A DNA stretch of 34,956 nucleotides from IMG/VR virus record IMGVR_UViG_3300009155_000017, positions 1-34,956 of that record. One strand, 5' to 3'. This stretch comes from a virus. Made by a program: the position numbers and the translations under genes. Within the stretch, counting starts at the first letter, position 1; every line of letters begins with the position of its first letter. A model generated the notes under the pieces. That model was not told the origin of the DNA. It worked only from the letters and a program-made list of their open reading frames with translations, and did not search any database. Shown in pieces: positions 1-6,070 of this stretch.

Positions 1-123
1 AATGCGCCATATTGCAAAGCATCAGATTATGTAGTTATTTGGAACAACATTGCTGAATGGGCGGGTACGGCAGATTCATCAGAAACTAGGGCGTTAATTA
101 TTCATGGTTACAAAGATGCAATT
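1..123. repeat. Terminal direct repeat, left copy
   Basis: Bases 1-123 are identical to 34834-34956. A gene that starts at 34687 reads through the repeat and finishes at 141. The repeat is therefore the overlap of a circular map rather than a dispersed element. It could be an assembly overlap or a real terminal redundancy; the sequence alone cannot tell these apart. The unit length without the duplicate is 34,833 bp. Confidence 0.95.
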
Positions 124-141
124 GCGCGTGAAAAAAAATGA
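1..141 (+). CDS. Small secreted protein, C-terminal part (continues from 34687)
   Basis: This is the 3' part of a 95-residue protein whose start lies at 34687 on the other side of the circular join. The frame is open from base 1 to the TGA at 139-141. This portion (residues 50-95) is soluble and mixed in charge, with one cysteine, and ends in a Lys-rich tail. The stop overlaps the next start in an ATGA arrangement (ATG at 138), which suggests translational coupling to the following gene. The function is unknown; see the entry at 34687 for the signal peptide. Confidence 0.8.
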   Translation, partial: NAPYCKASDYVVIWNNIAEWAGTADSSETRALIIHGYKDAIAREKK

Positions 142-374
142 TAATCCCAAGCAAATGGTATCCAACCGTGCAAGCGCGGCATGATGTACAAACTGTAGCG
201 TTTGATAGGATGGTTAAGCGCGTACAAGAAGATTACGACAACGCGATAAAAGCGCATAAAGTTGAAACTGTTAATCACGAATTGGATGTAGAACTTTATA
301 ACAAGCGGGCGCGGGTTAACCAACTTGAATTAGAAATGTTTACTAACCGCCGTAGATTTCAGATTTTTGTTTAA
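138..374 (+). CDS. Small coiled-coil protein in the lysis cluster, unknown
   Basis: This 78-residue protein starts in an ATGA overlap with the preceding secreted protein. It is rich in charged residues and predicted helical from about residue 20 to 75, and has no membrane segment, cysteine pair or signal peptide. It ends 8 bp before the holin and so belongs to the lysis transcription unit. I do not recognise the family. A helper of lysis or a late small protein is possible, but nothing in the sequence proves it. Confidence 0.7.
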   Translation: MIIPSKWYPTVQARHDVQTVAFDRMVKRVQEDYDNAIKAHKVETVNHELDVELYNKRARVNQLELEMFTNRRRFQIFV

Positions 375-382
375 GGAACATT

Positions 383-898
383 ATGCTAACTTTACTTTCT
401 ACATTGATTTCTTTTCTGATGGGCGGCTTACCCAAGATTCTTGATTTCTTTCAAGATAAAGCCGATAAGTTACACGAACTGCAACTAGCGCGGTTGCAGA
501 TTGAACGCGAATTAGAAATGCGTAAATTGGGATTTGAAGCGCAAGAACGCGTAGAACATATTCGTAGTGAACAACTGGCAACCGAATCCGCGGCAAACAC
601 TACGCAAGCCCTGATAGGCGCACAACAAGCCGAAATGCAAGCCATTTACGCGCACGATACATTTTTAAATGAGGGTACATCGCAATGGATGCGTAACCTA
701 CGCGCATCGGTTCGCCCCGTCATTACCTATGGTTTCTTTTTCTTATTGTTGTTTGTTGATGTTGGCTTGTTTTCCTATGGTTGGCATAAGGGCGAAAACT
801 TTGAAACATTAGCCAATATGCTTTGGGATTCAGATACGCAAGCATTGTTTGCATCAATTATTGCTTTTCACTTTGGCGGCAGGGCGTTTGGAAAATGA
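383..898 (+). CDS. Holin, 3TM / GTA-type family
   Basis: This 171-residue membrane protein probably forms the holes that let the cytosolic endolysin reach the cell wall. A short hydrophobic N-terminus (about residues 2-16) is followed by a long charged helical or coiled-coil stretch (about 20-90). Two membrane segments follow at about 112-131 and 152-168, around a conserved-looking R-x-SVRPVITYGFF core and a C-terminal FHFGGRAFG. This order resembles the 'Holin of 3TMs, for gene-transfer release' family (PF11351). AAGGAA lies upstream of the ATG. The stop overlaps the ATG of the endolysin (895) by ATGA, the usual holin-endolysin pairing. The holin call rests on family resemblance plus context. 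Confidence 0.8.
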   Translation: MLTLLSTLISFLMGGLPKILDFFQDKADKLHELQLARLQIERELEMRKLGFEAQERVEHIRSEQLATESAANTTQALIGAQQAEMQAIYAHDTFLNEGTSQWMRNLRASVRPVITYGFFFLLLFVDVGLFSYGWHKGENFETLANMLWDSDTQALFASIIAFHFGGRAFGK

Positions 899-1371
899 GA
901 GTTTCCGACAAAGCAATTAAGATGATTCAGCATCATGAAGGGGTTAGGCAACGCCCGTATAGATGCCCTGCTAAACTTTGGACAATCGGGGTTGGTCATG
1001 TGATGTATCCCGAACATGGCAAACTTAAAATTGAAGAACGCGCAAGGTTGCCGTTACGCCCTGAAGATGACCGCATCTTTTCAATGGATGAAGTAAATGC
1101 AATTCTTAGAACTGACCTTGATAGATTTGAACGCGGCGTGGAAAAGTTTTGCCCCGTACCACTTACACAAGGTATGTTTGACGGGTTGGTATCTTTTTCT
1201 TTTAATGTGGGCTTGGGAACACTTCAAAGAAGTACGCTACGGCAAAAACTTTTACGCGGCGATAAAAAAGGCGCGGCAGAAGAACTAATGAAATATTGCA
1301 TGGCGGGCGGCAAAGTTTTAAAAGGACTACAAAACCGCCGCATCGATGAACGCGCATTGTTTCTAAGTTAA
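895..1371 (+). CDS. Endolysin, GH24 (T4-type) lysozyme
   Basis: This 158-residue muramidase cuts the glycan strands of peptidoglycan. The GH24 catalytic arrangement is visible: Glu15 in HHEG, Cys24 where T4 has Asp, and Thr30 in WTIGVGH, spaced E-8-C-5-T. The substrate-cleft motif GLVSFSFNVGLG lies mid-protein and a typical RR-x-DERALFL closes the sequence. There is no signal peptide or SAR helix, so export depends on the adjacent holin. The ATG at 895 is chosen over a longer in-frame extension because it gives the ATGA overlap with the holin and matches the family N-terminus. The gene meets the leftward operon tail to tail, with a 4-base overlap of the coding ends. Confidence 0.93.
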   Translation: MRVSDKAIKMIQHHEGVRQRPYRCPAKLWTIGVGHVMYPEHGKLKIEERARLPLRPEDDRIFSMDEVNAILRTDLDRFERGVEKFCPVPLTQGMFDGLVSFSFNVGLGTLQRSTLRQKLLRGDKKGAAEELMKYCMAGGKVLKGLQNRRIDERALFLS

Positions 1372-1871
1372 CTTTGTATTTGGTTAATATCGAACCTATC
1401 CGACATAACTTCTTCATAGTTAAACCGTTTGCCAAAACATTCGCTGATGTAAATTTCTTGTTCACCGTATGCCACTAAAGTACGGTTATAAACAAATGCT
1501 TTTTTAGGCAAACGCACTTTGCCGCCAATAAAATTATGCGCCTTGTTGGTAAGCCGCCAAACCCCCGCGCCTTTCTTTTCTTTATCATCATTAGGCGCAG
1601 ATTCAACCAAGCCCCAATGCCGCATTGTTGAAAATGATTTTGCCCGCATCATCCAACGCGGTGCTAATTTTGCGGTATGAATCCAACCATCGGCATCTTG
1701 TTCGTTTTTCTTCATCCAAAGAAGTGAAAGCGCGTTTGTTTCATCAAGATGAAATGTGTTTATTTTTCCCCATCTTGCACAACAAGGGCAATTGCCGCCA
1801 TCACCCTCTAAAACTTTTCTGTAATCGGCGCGTAGTTTTTTTAAATATTCTTCTTCAAATAAATCGTTCAT
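1368..1871 (-). CDS. Unknown phage protein with N-terminal CPCC motif
   Basis: A 167-residue protein, the last gene of the leftward early operon. The N-terminal third has a charged helix and a CPCCARWGK element (cysteines at about 28, 30 and 31). Next comes a stretch with many Trp and basic residues (about 50-115) that could form a winged-helix-like fold, including WRLT-x-KAHNF. I do not recognise the family with confidence. A DNA-binding or zinc-binding role is possible, but only one cysteine cluster is present and no second pair is visible to complete a site. It overlaps the endolysin stop by 4 bases and there is no room for a terminator between the converging operons. Confidence 0.75.
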   Translation of the reverse strand: MNDLFEEEYLKKLRADYRKVLEGDGGNCPCCARWGKINTFHLDETNALSLLWMKKNEQDADGWIHTAKLAPRWMMRAKSFSTMRHWGLVESAPNDDKEKKGAGVWRLTNKAHNFIGGKVRLPKKAFVYNRTLVAYGEQEIYISECFGKRFNYEEVMSDRFDINQIQS

Positions 1872-1918
1872 TTTGTAATGTCCTATAAATTGGGGTACTT
1901 AATTTCCCCCGTTATTAT

Positions 1919-2155
1919 TTAAAAGGGCGCATCGTCATCAAATACAGGCGCGGCTTGTTTTTGCAATGGGCGCGGTTCAAGCGGTGCTTTGGCGGTTAGC
2001 CAACCATCCCAATTAAGCGGCATATTGTCAATTTTAATGCTGATGCCTTGCCCTTTATCCCATAGCGTTCCCACTTTGGCAAACCGTTTTTTATTGTTGC
2101 CTTGGGCATCGGTGTATTCGCCTACTACGGCGATTAAATCTAATTTAGTTGACAT
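1919..2155 (-). CDS. Small SSB-like protein with SSB-type acidic tail
   Basis: This 78-residue protein has a compact beta-rich N-terminal part (residues 1-55), a Pro/Lys/Gln linker (56-70) and a C-terminus FDDDAPF. The end closely matches the C-terminal tip of bacterial SSB (FDDDIPF), the docking site for host repair and replication proteins. The gene overlaps the YqaJ exonuclease by 11 bases and lies two genes from the ERF annealing protein, so a single-strand DNA-binding role in the same recombination set is plausible. It is much shorter than E. coli SSB (178 residues), and I cannot confirm an OB fold by eye. Confidence 0.75.
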   Translation of the reverse strand: MSTKLDLIAVVGEYTDAQGNNKKRFAKVGTLWDKGQGISIKIDNMPLNWDGWLTAKAPLEPRPLQKQAAPVFDDDAPF

Positions 2156-2777
2156 GGTTTAATCTTTCATACAGTTTACTAATTTTGGTATCTAGTTCGG
2201 ATAAGAACTTAACCACTTCTACTTCTAGTGTTGCCACATATTCCGTATCAAGTTCAACGCGTTTAACAAATAGTTGTAACCCTTTTGGCAATCGTGGGTC
2301 AAACGATACGAAATCACACCATGCGCGACCCGTGCAAGCCATTTGCCATTGCATTTGGGTTATGTATTTTGTAGGCACTTGTTCGCTAATCAATGTATCA
2401 ATATGCGTATTTGATTGAGGTGATTTGATTTCTAATAAACCAAACAAGCCTACATAGCCATCAGGTGATGCCCCTGCATGGTCAATTCTTGGATGGGCAA
2501 TGTAGCCTACTTCATCAACCAAAACATCCGCGTAAGATTCATAAGCGGCGCGGGCAAGCGGTTCAGTTTCCGTACCCCATTGCATAGCCGCATTTGTGTA
2601 CGATTCTGCAACCGTACCCGTCATGCGTTCGCAAATTAATTGCGCCATGTAATTGTCGCGTGATGCTGAATAACCGCTTTTGGTTTTGGCGATTACATCA
2701 GCAACGCGAGATGCCGTGACATTACCCAATCGTGCGGCAAACCATTCAGGTGTACCTTGTTCAACTTTTTCAATCAT
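2145..2777 (-). CDS. YqaJ-family (lambda Exo-like) recombination exonuclease
   Basis: This 210-residue PD-(D/E)XK nuclease probably resects double-strand ends to give single strands for the ERF annealing protein. Family landmarks include GTPEWFAARLGNVTAS near the N-terminus, WGTETEPLARAAYE in the middle, and the active-site pair SPDG ... LEIKSPQ. It matches YqaJ viral recombinase (PF09588) in length and order. The start at 2777 is preferred over 2801 because AAGGGA sits at good spacing and the protein then begins just before the conserved Glu-Gln-Gly-Thr-Pro-Glu-Trp region. It lies between the annealing protein and the SSB-like protein. Confidence 0.92.
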   Translation of the reverse strand: MIEKVEQGTPEWFAARLGNVTASRVADVIAKTKSGYSASRDNYMAQLICERMTGTVAESYTNAAMQWGTETEPLARAAYESYADVLVDEVGYIAHPRIDHAGASPDGYVGLFGLLEIKSPQSNTHIDTLISEQVPTKYITQMQWQMACTGRAWCDFVSFDPRLPKGLQLFVKRVELDTEYVATLEVEVVKFLSELDTKISKLYERLNHVN

Positions 2778-2800
2778 AAGAATTTCCCTTTTACGCCACA

Positions 2801-3346
2801 TTACAGTTTTGCCTTAACTTTATCTTTAACGGCAATCACTTTCTTTTGCCAATCAGCATTGCCATTGCAAGCGGCGTATGCGGCTTTATAGGCGGCTTTT
2901 AATTGTTCTTGGTCGGTTGATGCCTCAATAGCCGCAAAGTGGTCTACAAGCGCGTTTTCATCAATCATAGGTTTACGCACCGCGGCATTGCCATCGTCAT
3001 CTTCAGGGGCTTGCCCCGTAGCCGCCATTAATGAAGCCCTGCGGATATAAGTTAAGCAAGACATAAAACCTTGCGGGTCATGCTTGGGTGCGGGGAAGAA
3101 TAGTTTGCCGCAATCTAACCGTTCGCCTGATTCATGCAAAAAACTTGTTTCGCAAATAATGCCATCGATATGTTCTGAAGTTGTTTGAAACAGGAAAATA
3201 CCGTTGTTGTTTAGCGCGTCTATAACCGCGTCAACGCAAGAAGCAAGGTCGGCATAGCGGGATTTGAAATGCGGGTTTGTAGAGGTCTTTAAAGCAGGGC
3301 CAAACGCCTTTTGTGCTTTGACCAATGCGGTGGATAGATTTTTCAT
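2801..3346 (-). CDS. erf: ERF-family single-strand annealing protein
   Basis: This 181-residue recombination mediator belongs to the ERF superfamily (PF04404, prototype P22 Erf), which anneals complementary single strands and can circularise or repair phage DNA. Signature elements are NPHFKSRYADLASCVDAV near residue 25, then DPQGFMSCLTYIRRASLMAATG and the acidic APEDDDGNA. The C-terminal 60 residues are helical and variable, as is usual. ATGA overlap couples it to the upstream small gene. With the exonuclease at 2145 it forms a two-component recombination pair like Red or RecET. Confidence 0.92.
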   Translation of the reverse strand: MKNLSTALVKAQKAFGPALKTSTNPHFKSRYADLASCVDAVIDALNNNGIFLFQTTSEHIDGIICETSFLHESGERLDCGKLFFPAPKHDPQGFMSCLTYIRRASLMAATGQAPEDDDGNAAVRKPMIDENALVDHFAAIEASTDQEQLKAAYKAAYAACNGNADWQKKVIAVKDKVKAKL

Positions 3347-3534
3347 GTTGAACTTTCTAAATAGTTGGTAAGGCGTTTGATTCGGTCGGCATGGTAATCC
3401 GACATACGGCGGGCGTATTCCATTGCTGATTGAGCATCTAAGAAACGGCGTTTTGCTTCTTCAAGTTCTTTAGCCGCCATTTCTTTTGCTGATGGCATAC
3501 GCCACAAATCTTGAAAGCGATAAATTAATTTCAT
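3343..3534 (-). CDS. Small helical protein of the early operon, unknown
   Basis: A 63-residue protein, MKLIYRFQDLWRMPSAKEM and on, rich in Ala, Glu, Lys and Arg and likely to form one long coiled-coil helix. It contains AKELEEAKRRFLDAQSAMEYA and a C-terminal YHADRIKRL. I chose the ATG at 3534 because it sits two bases after the stop of the preceding small gene, downstream of GGCGGGG; upstream ATGs would overlap that gene fully. The stop overlaps the ERF start (ATGA). Similar short Glu/Arg-rich helical proteins occur in early regions of other phages, but I cannot assign a function. Confidence 0.75.
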   Translation of the reverse strand: MKLIYRFQDLWRMPSAKEMAAKELEEAKRRFLDAQSAMEYARRMSDYHADRIKRLTNYLESST

Positions 3535-3536
3535 GC

Positions 3537-3629
3537 TTAACCCCGCCATGCCAACATTACGCCCCAACCGCCAAAGATGACAATTGCTAAAGCACATTCA
3601 ATTAAAGTGGTGATAATTTTTTGTTTCAT
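3537..3629 (-). CDS. 30-residue single-pass membrane peptide
   Basis: This short open frame encodes MKQKIITTLIECALAIVIFG followed by GWGVMLAWRG. That is one hydrophobic helix with a basic N-terminus, like a small membrane peptide. The ribosome-binding site AAAGGA lies 7 bases before the ATG, better than those of several longer neighbours. Its stop lies 2 bases before the next ATG. Good signal plus tight packing make it a likely real gene even though it is very short. The function is unknown; an inhibitor of a host membrane process or a superinfection factor is possible. Confidence 0.6.
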   Translation of the reverse strand: MKQKIITTLIECALAIVIFGGWGVMLAWRG

Positions 3630-3645
3630 TGTTTTGTCCTTTGAT

Positions 3646-3661
3646 GGGGGACTAAGCCCCC
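3646..3661. terminator. Small GC hairpin (possible attenuator)
   Basis: GGGGG-ACTAAG-CCCCC forms a 5-bp stem between the first and second genes of the leftward operon. On the + strand a T-rich run follows (gcttgtttt); in the leftward transcript no U-run follows. It may act as a weak attenuator or mRNA end-stabiliser rather than a full terminator. Confidence 0.3.
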
Positions 3662-3668
3662 GCTTGTT

Positions 3669-3854
3669 TTATTTAAAGTTAAAACCTTTAGCAATTTCTA
3701 ATGCTTCTTGTTCAGTACGACCAAAGTACAAATGACCACTTTTGCCCTCAACGGCCCAATCATTAATGCCGTATTCAATTTGTTGGGAAAGGGTCAAGTC
3801 ATTAAAACTTGGGTTGTGAACTTCGTATGCTGAAAATTGATTTACATATTTCAT
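3669..3854 (-). CDS. First gene of leftward operon, unknown
   Basis: A 61-residue protein beginning MKYVNQFSAYEVHNPSFNDL. I use the ATG at 3854 because AGGAGA sits 8 bases upstream; the other ATGs are too close to or overlap that site. There is a mixed alpha/beta pattern and no membrane segment. It has GRTEQEALEIAKGF at the C-terminus, typical of small phage proteins that end in a helix. It is the promoter-proximal gene of the recombination operon, just downstream of operator 1. Early promoter-proximal genes often encode host-takeover or regulatory proteins, but nothing here proves that. Confidence 0.75.
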   Translation of the reverse strand: MKYVNQFSAYEVHNPSFNDLTLSQQIEYGINDWAVEGKSGHLYFGRTEQEALEIAKGFNFK

Positions 3855-3899
3855 TTGCATTTCTCCTATAAGACCCCAAGAAGTTCGGGGCATGGCTAG

Positions 3900-3928
3900 A
3901 TTATAAGCGCACTAATATTGACTTTAGA
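3900..3928 (-). promoter_or_regulatory. Leftward early promoter
   Basis: On the minus strand a perfect TATAAT lies at 3905-3900. At 17-bp spacing the -35 is TCTAAA, only 3 of 6 to consensus. It would start RNA near 3893, leaving a leader of about 40 bases before the ATG at 3854. The -10 overlaps operator 1, which fits repression by the Cro-like protein. Confidence 0.55.
3902..3917. promoter_or_regulatory. Operator 1 (TATAAG-N4 palindrome)
   Basis: TATAAGCGCACTAATA is a 16-bp near-palindrome with half-sites TATAAG and CTAATA around 4 bases. It matches operator 2 (3977-3992) at 12 of 16 positions and overlaps the leftward -10. The same motif recurs at 6980 and 9577, all between genes. Confidence 0.65.
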
Positions 3929-3952
3929 AGCCCTTTTAAAAATATATTTATT

Positions 3953-3964
3953 AGGGATTTCCCT
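3953..3964. promoter_or_regulatory. Second inverted repeat in the divergent region
   Basis: AGGGA-TT-TCCCT is a short palindrome between the two divergent promoters. It is unrelated in sequence to the TATAAG operators and may bind a different regulator. Confidence 0.3.
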
Positions 3965-3976
3965 TAGTTTTAAGCC

Positions 3977-3992
3977 TATAAGTAAACTTATA
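3977..3992. promoter_or_regulatory. Operator 2 (perfect TATAAGT/ACTTATA palindrome)
   Basis: TATAAGT-AA-ACTTATA is a perfect 7+7 inverted repeat that overlaps the -10 of the Cro-like gene. Binding here would block that promoter, giving autorepression. Confidence 0.7.
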
Positions 3993-3994
3993 AT
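3989..3994 (+). promoter_or_regulatory. Rightward early promoter -10, possibly giving a leaderless mRNA
   Basis: A perfect TATAAT ends 5 bases before the ATG of the Cro-like gene at 4000, so RNA would begin at or next to that ATG. There is no Shine-Dalgarno in the gap. The -35 region is weak (AGTTTT at 17 bp). Lambda cI from PRM is a known leaderless precedent. Confidence 0.55.
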
Positions 3995-3999
3995 GTGAC

Positions 4000-4152
4000 A
4001 TGACTAAACAAGAATTGTTAACTAAGGTACGCAATCAAACCGAATTAGCGCAAATATTGGGCATCAACCAATCGGCAATTAGCCAATGGAAAGAGATACC
4101 CAAGGCGCGACTTTGGCAATTGAAGGTACTTAAACCCGAATGGTTCAAATGA
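4000..4152 (+). CDS. Cro-like helix-turn-helix repressor
   Basis: A 50-residue protein, one HTH domain and little else. The segment NQTELAQILGINQSAISQW (about residues 12-30) is a clear HTH: TELAQILG as first helix, GINQ as turn, SAISQW as recognition helix. This is the Cro/DicB-like pattern also seen in YdaS-type regulators. It is shorter than lambda Cro (66). It sits at the head of the rightward operon, behind a promoter whose -10 lies inside a perfect palindrome, the arrangement expected for autorepression. No partner CI and no integrase are present, so it probably times early expression rather than deciding lysogeny. The stop overlaps the next ATG (ATGA). Confidence 0.8.
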   Translation: MTKQELLTKVRNQTELAQILGINQSAISQWKEIPKARLWQLKVLKPEWFK

Positions 4153-4346
4153 CAAAAATAGAAAAATATTTACATCACAAATCATTGATGATGGAACACC
4201 TTGCATTTGCGTATGCAAATCAATCGATGGAAGATTCGTTGTATCAATTGATTTGCTACCATTTGCATAAAGATTACACGCAAGGGTTGTATTATTTTAT
4301 GACCCATGAAGAACGCAAAGATTTGCATACATTAATGATTCTTTGA
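4149..4346 (+). CDS. Small helical protein, unknown
   Basis: A 65-residue protein that starts at 4149 in an ATGA overlap with the Cro-like gene; an in-frame ATG 9 bases earlier is less likely. It is rich in His, Tyr, Leu and Met (YLHHKSLMMEHLAFAYANQS), and predicted helical without a membrane segment. I see no known motif. Being co-translated with the regulator, it may be an accessory early protein. Confidence 0.65.
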   Translation: MTKIEKYLHHKSLMMEHLAFAYANQSMEDSLYQLICYHLHKDYTQGLYYFMTHEERKDLHTLMIL

Positions 4347-4451
4347 TACAATTTTTTGAAACACGGCTAGGTTGGGAGTTGCTACCCAACCGAAAAGAGA
4401 ACACCCCCCTCCTGCCGCCGTTTCTTTTGGGGGAAATTTTGGGGCGTGGTC
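4347..4451 (+). other. Structured leader before the replication gene
   Basis: This 105-base gap holds a perfect 7-bp hairpin, GGTTGGG-N8-CCCAACC (4370-4391), with no U-run after it. It also has a C6 tract (4404-4409) that can pair either with G5 at 4429-4433 or with GGGG at 4441-4444, the likely ribosome-binding site. The two pairings exclude each other, so this may be a translational control leader. No gene is visible in it. Confidence 0.4.
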
Positions 4452-5234
4452 ATGCACTACTATCAGCATCATATTGGTGATTTCATCAAGGACACTTCAT
4501 TTTTAACAAATGAAGAAATTGGCGTTTATTTAAAATTGATATGGCTTTATTACGATACTGAAAAGCCATTGCCAAATAATTTATTTGAACTTGGCATGAA
4601 AACTAACACTAGGGACAATACGCCCATGTTAGAAGGTTTGTTAGAAATGTTTTTTACATTGAACGAACAACAAACGCATTGGCATCATTCACGGTGCGAT
4701 AAAGAAATTGAACATTACAAACAACAATTAAACATTGCAAGTAAAGCGGGTAAAGCATCAGCGGCTAAACGCGCAATGAACAAGAATTCAACGCCCGTTG
4801 AACAACCGTTAGACATAAATTTAACAGATGTTCAACCAACCAATAACCATAAACCAATAACCAATAACCATAAGAAAGAACAACGCGGCTCACGCCTCGC
4901 CAATGATTTGTTTTTTCCAAAAGAATGGTGCGATTTTTTAGTTGAACAACGCCCCGAACTAAACGCACAAAAAACCTTTGACCAATTTAAAGATTATTGG
5001 ATTTCACAGGCAGGGCAAAAGGGCGTTAAGTTGGATTGGTTTGCAACATGGCGCAATTGGGTAAGAAGCACTAACGCACCCAAACAAAACCCCGCCGACA
5101 TTGTGCGAATTACAGTACCAAGCAATAACTTGCCTGACCCTGCTTTAGAAAAAATTAAAGCAGATTCAAAAAATGCCGCACCAATTCCTTTAGAAGTATT
5201 GGCAAAAATGGCTAAATTGCGTTCAAAATCTTAA
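4452..5234 (+). CDS. Replication protein, DUF1376 / O-like
   Basis: A 260-residue protein. The N-terminal 90 residues (MHYYQHHIGDFIKDTSFLTN, then EEIGVYLKLIWLYY) are typical of DUF1376, found in phage replication initiators. The C-terminal part (about 155-215: FFPKEWCDFLVEQRPELN ... FKDYWISQAG ... DWFATWRNWVR) resembles the DnaT/O-type helicase-loading region. The linker is Asn/His/Lys rich and is encoded by a 7-bp tandem repeat that may be the origin. No DnaB, primase or polymerase is present in the window, so the phage must recruit the host replisome. ATG 4452 is preferred to GTG 4446 because DUF1376 begins at MHYYQ. Confidence 0.85.
   Translation: MHYYQHHIGDFIKDTSFLTNEEIGVYLKLIWLYYDTEKPLPNNLFELGMKTNTRDNTPMLEGLLEMFFTLNEQQTHWHHSRCDKEIEHYKQQLNIASKAGKASAAKRAMNKNSTPVEQPLDINLTDVQPTNNHKPITNNHKKEQRGSRLANDLFFPKEWCDFLVEQRPELNAQKTFDQFKDYWISQAGQKGVKLDWFATWRNWVRSTNAPKQNPADIVRITVPSNNLPDPALEKIKADSKNAAPIPLEVLAKMAKLRSKS
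4833..4874. repeat. 7-bp tandem iterons inside the replication gene (candidate origin)
   Basis: Five adjacent 7-mers run from 4840 to 4874: CCAATAA, CCATAAA, CCAATAA, CCAATAA, CCATAAG. A sixth, more diverged unit, CAACCAA, precedes them at 4833. The array lies in the linker of the O-like gene, exactly where lambdoid phages carry ori iterons, and encodes the peptide repeat PTNNHKP-ITNNHKK. Confidence 0.55.
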
Positions 5235-5245
5235 AGGAAAAAATC

Positions 5246-6070
5246 ATGAGCAACCCATACAAAATCATTGAACCAACTTGTATTAGTTTTTCAGGTGGTA
5301 GAACTTCTGCATATATGCTTTACAAAGTTTTAGAGGCTCACGATATGAACCTACCTGAAGATGCAGTTGTTTGTTTTGCTAATACAGGCAAAGAAGATGA
5401 AGCAACTTTGCGGTTTGTTAATAATTTTAGTAAAACTTGGAATGTTCATATAAATTGGCTTGAATGGGATTTAGTAGATGGAAAACCAACATTTAAAGTT
5501 GTCGATTTTGAATCAGCATCAAGAAATGGTGAACCGTTTGAAAAATGTATTTATTACTACAAAAAATTGCCTAATCCTGCTCAACGATGGTGTACAGGTC
5601 AATTAAAAATTAGAACAATACATCGTTACTTGCGAAGCCTTGGTTGGGAACACGATGAAAACGACAATAATGATTTTGTTGGTATTCGTGCTGATGAACC
5701 AAGACGCGCCGCAAAGATGAATAAAAGCAAATTACCACTTTATTTATCAGGAGTTACAAAAGAAACAATTAATCAATTTTGGGCTAATCAATCTTTTACT
5801 TTAGAACTGCAAATTCATCGCGGCGAATCTTTGCTTGGCAATTGTGACCTTTGTTTTTTAAAAAGCGTAGATAAAAAAGTAAACATTGCAAGATTGAATC
5901 CTGAAAAAGTTTTGTGGTGGGCAAAAATGGAGAGTGATGTTTTTCAAATGAGCAAAGAATCAACAGGATTTAACAAAGGTCATCCGTCTTATCGTGAATT
6001 GCATAATTTTTCAGCAAATCAAATGCAAATTTTTGACGACCAATCTATAGATTGTTTTTGCGGTGATTAA
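5246..6070 (+). CDS. PAPS-reductase-like PP-loop protein
   Basis: A 274-residue member of the phosphoadenosine phosphosulfate reductase family in the adenine nucleotide alpha-hydrolase fold. The PP-loop SGGRTS is at 16-21. RWCTGQLKI (Cys116), GIRADEPRR and GNCDLCFLKS (Cys200, Cys203) follow, and CFC (270-272) closes the protein. These cysteines could bind an iron-sulfur cluster, as in DndC-type relatives. The family includes sulfate assimilation CysH, DNA phosphorothioation DndC and phage versions of unknown role. No dnd or cys partner lies nearby. The gene is visibly AT-richer than its neighbours and uses AAA/AAT/TTT codons heavily, suggesting recent acquisition. AAAGGAAA precedes the ATG. 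The family call is strong; the substrate is unknown. Confidence 0.85.
   Translation: MSNPYKIIEPTCISFSGGRTSAYMLYKVLEAHDMNLPEDAVVCFANTGKEDEATLRFVNNFSKTWNVHINWLEWDLVDGKPTFKVVDFESASRNGEPFEKCIYYYKKLPNPAQRWCTGQLKIRTIHRYLRSLGWEHDENDNNDFVGIRADEPRRAAKMNKSKLPLYLSGVTKETINQFWANQSFTLELQIHRGESLLGNCDLCFLKSVDKKVNIARLNPEKVLWWAKMESDVFQMSKESTGFNKGHPSYRELHNFSANQMQIFDDQSIDCFCGD

Noticed and set aside
1-123. Terminal repeat as long terminal repeat or att site of a mobile element
   Set aside because: The two copies are identical only at window ends and a gene continues across the join, so it is a circular overlap or terminal redundancy. No integrase is present.
1097-1288. Overlapping 63-codon frame inside the endolysin
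   Set aside because: It is a +1 shadow of the endolysin with no start signal or known motif.
4000-4152. Lysogeny switch (cro/cI type)
   Set aside because: There is a Cro-like protein with operators, but no opposing CI-type repressor, integrase or excisionase in a complete circular map.
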